From contig CALHBW010000234.1 of assembly GCA_937930625.1 (NCBI GenBank), forward strand, positions 1 to 8,910: a stretch of DNA of 8,910 nt, in the 5' to 3' direction. The position numbers and the translations under genes are program-made. A model generated the notes under the pieces. The model ran no database searches. It worked only from the letters and a program-made list of their open reading frames with translations, and was not told where the DNA came from. Origin of the DNA: an uncultured Saprospiraceae bacterium (lineage in GTDB: Bacteria; Bacteroidota; Bacteroidia; Chitinophagales; Saprospiraceae). Positions within the stretch are counted from its first letter, which is position 1, and every line of letters starts with the position of its first letter. Below are positions 4,625-8,910 of the stretch, piece by piece.

Positions 4625-7531
4625 TCATTTATTTTTCAAATCGTTCATTCCTAACTTCTTACCTCCTCTTTTTGGCTTACAGTCTGTACAGACTTTACCG
4701 TAGAAAGCATCTAATCCGCATTGTAAGAAACCGTCAAAGAATTTAGCTTTGCCTGTATTCGAGCCTTCTTCTGGATAGCCTGTTGGGTTGGTGAGGAGTT
4801 GTTCGCCATCGTGACTTAGAAGGACGTAATACGGTTGCGAATTATTATCGAAATTCTTCGCTTGAAAATCCGCCCATTTATTGCCAATAGTACGTTTCTT
4901 TTTACCGTCAAAATCCGAAATATATGGTTCAGGAAGTTTTTTCTTATCATCTACATATAAGGAAATCAGTACGTAGTCTTCTTTTAATTTGTCTAATACA
5001 CCTTCGCGGGGCCAGACATGTTCTTCCATTTTACGGCAATTCACACAACCATAACCTGTGAAGTCTAACATGATAGGTTTTTTGACCGCTTTGGCGTGTG
5101 CCAGTCCTTCTTCGTAGTCCTTGAAGCAATCCAGTTTAAGCGGACAGTCATTGGAATGGTCGTCTTTAAAAATCGCGTATTGCGTAGAAGGTGCAAGACC
5201 ACTCATAACAGACAACGCGTTGTATGTACCAAGTTCTTCATCAGTCGTCAAGCCCAAACAAAGGTATGCAGCAAATAAGAGTGAAGCCAAGCCAAAGCCC
5301 TTGCGTCCCATTGAAATTGGCGTACCTTTCGGTGAATCATGCGGGAAGCGGAATGTGCCAAACAAGTATAAGCCCATTGCAGCGAATATCAATATCCACA
5401 AGCCCATAAACACTTCGTATTTGAGGATGCCCCAATGCTGTGTCAGGTCAACGAGTGAAAGGAATTTGAGTGCCAATGCAAGTTCTAAAAATCCGAGTAC
5501 AACTTTCACTGTAGTCATCCAACCACCGGATCTAGGGAGCGTTTTGAGCCATGATGGGAACGCCGCAAACAGCGTAAACGGCAAAGCAAGTGCTACTGCA
5601 AAACCTAACATACCCGCAGGTGGTGCAAGTGGCAATCTGCCACCAAAAAGTGATGGTCCTGTACCGTTAAAAGATTCTACCAACAGCGTACCGATAATAG
5701 GACCTGTACAAGAGAATGAAACGATTCCAAGCGTAAATGCCATAAAGAAAATGCCAATCAAACCGCCTTTGTCTGCCATGCGGTCGGTCGCATTTCCCCA
5801 CGAACTTGGTAGCGTAATTTCAAAGTACCCGAAGAAGGAAATCGCAAAAATCACAAAGAGGAAAAAGAACAACAGATTGAGCCACATATTGGTCGAAATG
5901 GCATTCATAATCTGCGGTCCGAATGCCAATGTGAGCGCAGTACCCAATGATACATAAATAACGATAATAGACAAGCCAAAGATAATTGCATTGGTGATAC
6001 CTTTGGTTTTACTGACTTTTCCTTTTGTAAAATAACCAACCGTAAGTGGTATCATCGGAAATACACAAGGCGTCAGTATGGCGATAAATCCACCAATCAT
6101 TCCTAATAGGAAAATCTTCCACAGGCTACCAAGCGATTGTTTTTCGATACAGGCATTGACAGGTTCTTTGAGGCTACTTGCTTTTTTCACCGTTGCATTT
6201 CCTGTATTTGCTGCGAAAGCAATGGCTTTTTCTTCCGACGGAACGATGCTAAATTCTACATCTTCCGGTGGGAGACATTTGCTATCATCGCAAGTCATAA
6301 AGGTCAGATAACCCGAAATCGCTTGGTCAGGATTCGACGTTTTTATTTTTTGTGCAATGGTAAAATCGCCTTTAAATTTGGTGACTTCCATATCAAACAT
6401 GGCATCATAGCCACTGCGTTTGTCGCCCGTTTCTACAGATTTACCGACTGCGGTGAATGTCTTTGCATCATCATATTCAATGGTCGTCGCTACCGGACCT
6501 TCGTCGCTTTCTAAGTATTGGGAATAGACATACCAACCTTTATCGACCTTCGAAGAATAAATGAGTTCGTATGTTCCGTCAGCCAATTTTTTACTACCAA
6601 ATGACCATTTTACAGGCTGCAAAATACCATTATTTGCCGCCGCATTATCTCCGCCAATATTGATGAGAGATGTACCGCCGTCCGCTTTGTCGATAGCGTT
6701 TTCGACGGCTTTTTTCATATCTGCCTTTTCTTTTGCCGCTTTTTCATTAGACATTTTCTCTTGAGCGGCTTTGGCAGCGGCTGCCTGTTTTTCGCGTTGG
6801 GCGCGGGCTTGTTCCTGTGCCTCTTTTCGTGCATTGTCGGCAGCGGCTTTGCTTCTCGCGTATTCTGCGTCGATTTGCTTTTGAATGGCTGCTTTTTTCT
6901 CTGCCTCGGCAGACAGGTCGCGACCTGTCTCTACGTTTGTGGTGGTCGTTATTGTGGTCGCGGGTTGTGTTGTTGTCGGAGCAGGCGGAGGTGTAATTGT
7001 TGTGGTGGTCGTTGGTGCAGGCGCAGGTGTGGTTACAACCGTTGTAGCAGGTTTTTCTGCTACTTTTGGTGCGCTTCCGGCAGGCAATTTTAACGTAAAA
7101 TCCACATCTGTAGGCGGCAAACACATCTTATCGTTGCAAGTCATAAAGGTGAGGTAGCCCGTAATAGGCTTGCTCGCGTCCGTGACCTTGATGCGCTGTG
7201 TGATGGTGTAGTCCTTTTTGAATTTGACGACATCCATATCAAACATGGCATCATAACCCGATTTTTTATCGCCCGCTTCGGTAGATTTGCCGGAGGTCGT
7301 AAAGGCTTTTTCGCCTTCATATTCGACGCTCGTTGCTACGGGTCCCTCATCGCTTGGCAGGTATTGCGAATAAACGTACCAACCGTTTTCTATTTTGGCT
7401 TTGTAAATTAAATCGTACTCGTCACCGGAAACCGATTTGGCTTCAAATGACCATTTTACAGGGTCGTACTGCTGCGCGAAAGACATGTGGGCAAAACCCA
7501 ACGCCAGCATAAAAAGTAGTATGTGTCTCAT
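4625..7531 (-). CDS. dsbD: Thiol:disulfide interchange protein DsbD with two N-terminal alpha domains
   Basis: DsbD carries electrons from cytoplasmic thioredoxin across the inner membrane to periplasmic thiol proteins. This 968-residue form has: signal peptide 1-19; a first DsbD-alpha-like domain 22-149 with C132 and C137 in MTCNDKMCLPP; a Thr/Pro linker 156-200; an Ala/Lys/Glu/Gln-rich probable coiled coil 206-283; a second alpha-like domain 304-430 with C414 and C419; a transmembrane part about 470-765, with the family cysteines C489 (LTPCVFP) and C608 (FSCTGP); and a C-terminal thioredoxin-like domain with CVNC (C829, C832). All three redox modules keep their cysteine pairs. E. coli DsbD is about 565 residues with one alpha domain, so this is a large variant. 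A further CxxC (C948, C951) lies near the C-terminus. The start is the ATG at 7531, before the signal peptide. A stand-alone alpha-like protein is encoded 74 bases upstream, probably in the same operon; a terminator closes it at 4513-4548. Confidence 0.93.
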   Translation of the reverse strand: MRHILLFMLALGFAHMSFAQQYDPVKWSFEAKSVSGDEYDLIYKAKIENGWYVYSQYLPSDEGPVATSVEYEGEKAFTTSGKSTEAGDKKSGYDAMFDMDVVKFKKDYTITQRIKVTDASKPITGYLTFMTCNDKMCLPPTDVDFTLKLPAGSAPKVAEKPATTVVTTPAPAPTTTTTITPPPAPTTTQPATTITTTTNVETGRDLSAEAEKKAAIQKQIDAEYARSKAAADNARKEAQEQARAQREKQAAAAKAAQEKMSNEKAAKEKADMKKAVENAIDKADGGTSLINIGGDNAAANNGILQPVKWSFGSKKLADGTYELIYSSKVDKGWYVYSQYLESDEGPVATTIEYDDAKTFTAVGKSVETGDKRSGYDAMFDMEVTKFKGDFTIAQKIKTSNPDQAISGYLTFMTCDDSKCLPPEDVEFSIVPSEEKAIAFAANTGNATVKKASSLKEPVNACIEKQSLGSLWKIFLLGMIGGFIAILTPCVFPMIPLTVGYFTKGKVSKTKGITNAIIFGLSIIVIYVSLGTALTLAFGPQIMNAISTNMWLNLLFFFLFVIFAISFFGYFEITLPSSWGNATDRMADKGGLIGIFFMAFTLGIVSFSCTGPIIGTLLVESFNGTGPSLFGGRLPLAPPAGMLGFAVALALPFTLFAAFPSWLKTLPRSGGWMTTVKVVLGFLELALALKFLSLVDLTQHWGILKYEVFMGLWILIFAAMGLYLFGTFRFPHDSPKGTPISMGRKGFGLASLLFAAYLCLGLTTDEELGTYNALSVMSGLAPSTQYAIFKDDHSNDCPLKLDCFKDYEEGLAHAKAVKKPIMLDFTGYGCVNCRKMEEHVWPREGVLDKLKEDYVLISLYVDDKKKLPEPYISDFDGKKKRTIGNKWADFQAKNFDNNSQPYYVLLSHDGEQLLTNPTGYPEEGSNTGKAKFFDGFLQCGLDAFYGKVCTDCKPKRGGKKLGMNDLKNK

Positions 7532-7538
7532 TTATCTA

Positions 7539-7604
7539 AATGATGAATGATGAACGATGAATGATAAATGGATTAACCATTAACCATTAACCATTAACCA
7601 TTAA
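7539..7604. repeat. Two adjacent 7-base-period tandem arrays
   Basis: AATGATG-type units (AATGATG, AATGATG, AACGATG, AATGATA, then AATG) fill 7539-7570, and ATTAACC repeats 4.7 times perfectly at 7572-7604. Together they occupy nearly the whole 74-base spacer between the stand-alone alpha-domain gene and dsbD. Such arrays can change length by slippage, but they lie outside both coding frames. Confidence 0.85.
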
Positions 7605-7605
7605 T

Positions 7606-8052
7606 TTACAGTTCAAATTTAAAATCTACGTCTGTCGGGGGTAGGCATTTTTCGCCGTTGCAGGTCATAAAAGTCAGGTAGCCTTCGACGACTCCGCCTT
7701 TGCCTTCATGGGTAATGAGTTGTTTGAATTGAACTTGTTTTTTGTAATATTTCAAATCCATGTCAAACATGCTATCGTATTTTTTAATGACTTTGCCGAC
7801 TTCCTCCACTTTACCGGAAGTCTTGCAGCCTTTCAATGTTTCAAAAGTAAATTCAGTGGGAATCGGTCCGCCGTCGGCGATGTCTTGGGCATAGACATAC
7901 CAACCTTCATCTACAGTCGCTGTAAATGTAACGGCTATGGTTTTGTCGTCCACTTTTTCGGTGTCGAATGTCCATTTTACAGGTTCAAGTATTTGGGCTT
8001 GTATAAATGTGGTGATTAGCGTGAAGCTAATTAAAAGTAGTAATTGTTTCAT
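7606..8052 (-). CDS. Secreted stand-alone DsbD-alpha-like domain protein
   Basis: The 148-residue precursor has a signal peptide (1-20, MKQLLLLISFTLITTFIQAQ) and a single domain that aligns along its length with both N-terminal domains of the neighbouring DsbD: PVKWTF (24-29), GWYVYAQ (50-56), KYDSMFDMDL (91-100), GYLTFMTCNGEKCLPPTDVDF (124-144). C131 and C136 correspond to the redox pair; C76 is extra. DsbD-alpha domains accept electrons from the membrane part and pass them to periplasmic partners, so this may be a soluble shuttle fed by the downstream DsbD, or a partner of it; that is inference. The start is placed at the ATG at 8052, since the open frame up to 8094 only adds residues encoded by AAATTCCAA spacer words ahead of the signal peptide. 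dsbD follows 74 bases downstream on the same strand. Confidence 0.87.
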   Translation of the reverse strand: MKQLLLLISFTLITTFIQAQILEPVKWTFDTEKVDDKTIAVTFTATVDEGWYVYAQDIADGGPIPTEFTFETLKGCKTSGKVEEVGKVIKKYDSMFDMDLKYYKKQVQFKQLITHEGKGGVVEGYLTFMTCNGEKCLPPTDVDFKFEL

Positions 8053-8071
8053 TTTCAATGATATAATTTCC

Positions 8072-8140
8072 AAATTACAAAATCCAAATTCCAATAAAAT
8101 CGCGTTCTAATTGAAATTTGGTGTTTGGGTTTTGGAATTT
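8072..8140. repeat. AAATTCCAA-word inverted repeat after the HNH gene
   Basis: AAATTACAAAATCCAAA (8072-8088) is complementary at 15 of 17 positions to 8124-8140, with more AAATTCCAAT and ATTGAAATTTGG words inside the loop. It lies between the HNH nuclease stop codon and the alpha-domain gene and belongs to the same word family as 934-1035 and 2951-3046. I see no TAnnTTTG box here for the alpha-domain gene. Confidence 0.6.
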
Positions 8141-8147
8141 GCGTTAG

Positions 8148-8774
8148 TTATCGTATTTTCTTTTCTAAATATTTGACAACTATCATATTATGAGATACGT
8201 CAAGATTGCGCCATTTGTTGAGTTCTTTTTGGTAATTCGCGGTTTTATTGGGGTATTTTTTGTGTAAATATTTTCTAAATTCAAATAATCTCGTTTTACG
8301 TGCTTTTTTGAGTGGCTTGATATTCAGGTTTAATACATCATCTAATTCATCTTGAAAAATAGCATTAGAAGACTTAATTCCACCTGATGATTTTTCGTAA
8401 TCAATCGTATCAATGTGTAGATTATTTGTCGGATTTAATGTAATGACGGTATCTGCTTTGCTCGTATCGCAATGAAAATATTCACCGTGATTATAACAAC
8501 CCAAACATACTGCCAATAAATTACGGTACTCCAATTCTCTCTTTTCATCTCTGGCTCGTGGATACCAATGTTCGACCGTCATATTATCCTTGCCCTCTTC
8601 TTCATTAAATATTATTTCTCTTGTACAATATGCACACAAACCATTTTGCTCTGTCAATAATTGATTTTTAAGGACTCTTTTGCCTTTATCCAACGAAAAA
8701 TCATCCCATTTTCCGCCGCCGTTTCTGTACTCGGTGAGTTCACGTGGTTCTGTTTGTTTTTCAATATGTCTCAT
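8148..8774 (-). CDS. TIGR02646-type HNH endonuclease (PtuB-like effector of Septu/retron systems)
   Basis: The 208-residue protein opens MRHIEKQTEPRELTEYR, as TIGR02646 family proteins do, and holds an HNH-type zinc nuclease core: C47-x2-C50 (LCAYC), E68-H69 (VEHWYPRA), N85 (YRNLLAVC), C90-x2-C93, then HCDTSKAD (101-108), the usual fourth block of this family. The C-terminal part (about 145-208) is helical and basic. Family members pair with an AAA ATPase (PtuA) in Septu and in type I-A retrons such as Ec78, where the nuclease acts when a phage triggers the ATPase complex; the exact target here is unknown. Its start overlaps the preceding gene by 14 bases, and that gene's tail fits an ATPase partner. 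The length is normal and the key residues are intact, so it is probably functional. AT content is higher than in dsbD, which fits mobile defence DNA. Confidence 0.87.
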   Translation of the reverse strand: MRHIEKQTEPRELTEYRNGGGKWDDFSLDKGKRVLKNQLLTEQNGLCAYCTREIIFNEEEGKDNMTVEHWYPRARDEKRELEYRNLLAVCLGCYNHGEYFHCDTSKADTVITLNPTNNLHIDTIDYEKSSGGIKSSNAIFQDELDDVLNLNIKPLKKARKTRLFEFRKYLHKKYPNKTANYQKELNKWRNLDVSHNMIVVKYLEKKIR

Positions 8775-8910
8775 CTTCTTCCATCACAATTTGGGTTTCG
8801 AGTTTGATGACTTCGTAATCATTCGGGTCGATGATTGCCTTCAATTCGTTTAGTTTTTTTCTGGCGCGTTCGGTGTTTGGATGTTCGTCGTCGAGTAGTT
8901 TTTCGATGTC
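8761..8910 (-). CDS. C-terminal end of the gene upstream of the HNH nuclease, probable PtuA-like AAA ATPase (partial)
   Basis: An open minus-strand frame enters from the right edge and ends at TGA 8763-8761, giving the last 49 residues. The tail is highly charged and helical: DIEKLLDDEHPNTERARKK, then LNELKAIIDPNDYEVIKL and the acidic end EEDETY. It overlaps the HNH gene by 14 bases, a sign of translational coupling. Family knowledge says TIGR02646 nucleases are almost always preceded by an AAA ATPase gene whose product ends in such a helical, acidic tail, so I infer a PtuA-like ATPase. No Walker motif lies in the visible part, so the identity rests on context. Whether a retron reverse transcriptase or ncRNA lies further upstream cannot be seen. 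Confidence 0.55.
   Translation of the reverse strand, partial: DIEKLLDDEHPNTERARKKLNELKAIIDPNDYEVIKLETQIVMEEDETY

Noticed and set aside
5121..7157. Several + strand frames of 60-278 codons
   Set aside because: All are antisense to dsbD, whose domains and cysteine motifs are unmistakable.
8053..8094. Longer start for the stand-alone alpha-domain protein
   Set aside because: The extra 14 residues come from AAATTCCAA spacer words and would sit in front of a perfect signal peptide.
8053..8147. Retron msr-msd RNA next to the HNH gene
   Set aside because: The spacer is only AAATTCCAA inverted repeats; retron RNA and reverse transcriptase would be expected upstream of the ATPase, outside the window.

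Overview
The window looks like a chromosomal segment of a Bacteroidota member. A Saprospiria- or Chitinophagia-like lineage is my guess; no marker here fixes it. The evidence is: promoter-like TAnnTTTG boxes, start codons mostly without a Shine-Dalgarno sequence, AT-rich spacers, a Bacteroidota-style SPOR protein, and a DsbD with Bacteroidota-type N-terminal domains.

Layout from left to right. Bases 1-113 hold the 3' end of an unidentified + strand gene. Two minus-strand housekeeping genes follow: a DUF456 membrane protein (312-818) and a gamma-class carbonic anhydrase (1040-1552). A 644-base gene-free stretch full of inverted repeats separates them from a pterin-4a-carbinolamine dehydratase gene (2197-2445, +). 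Next come a CAU-anticodon tRNA (2566-2639) with a good promoter and terminator, and a second gene-free stretch of about 600 bases ending in a perfect 63-base palindrome. Then deoC (3242-3886, +) and a small secreted SPOR protein gene (3989-4378, +) converge on a minus-strand block. In transcription order that block holds the tail of a probable AAA ATPase gene (8761-8910, partial), an overlapping TIGR02646-type HNH nuclease gene (8148-8774), a stand-alone DsbD-alpha-like protein gene (7606-8052) and a large dsbD (4625-7531) closed by an intrinsic terminator.

How genes work together. The stand-alone DsbD-alpha protein and the large DsbD, which carries two further copies of that domain, probably form one envelope thiol-reduction module. 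The HNH and ATPase genes look like the ptuB/ptuA pair of Septu or type I-A retron anti-phage systems, cut by the right edge.

Most notable points: (1) the DeoC homologue has Gln where the Schiff-base Lys of the family should be; (2) the probable Septu/retron effector pair at the right edge; (3) three copies of the DsbD-alpha domain in two adjacent genes; (4) a perfect palindrome at the deoC promoter; (5) most spacers hold their own short-word repeats or long inverted repeats. I saw nothing that is clearly an entirely new system. The DeoC variant and the repeat architecture are the best leads.
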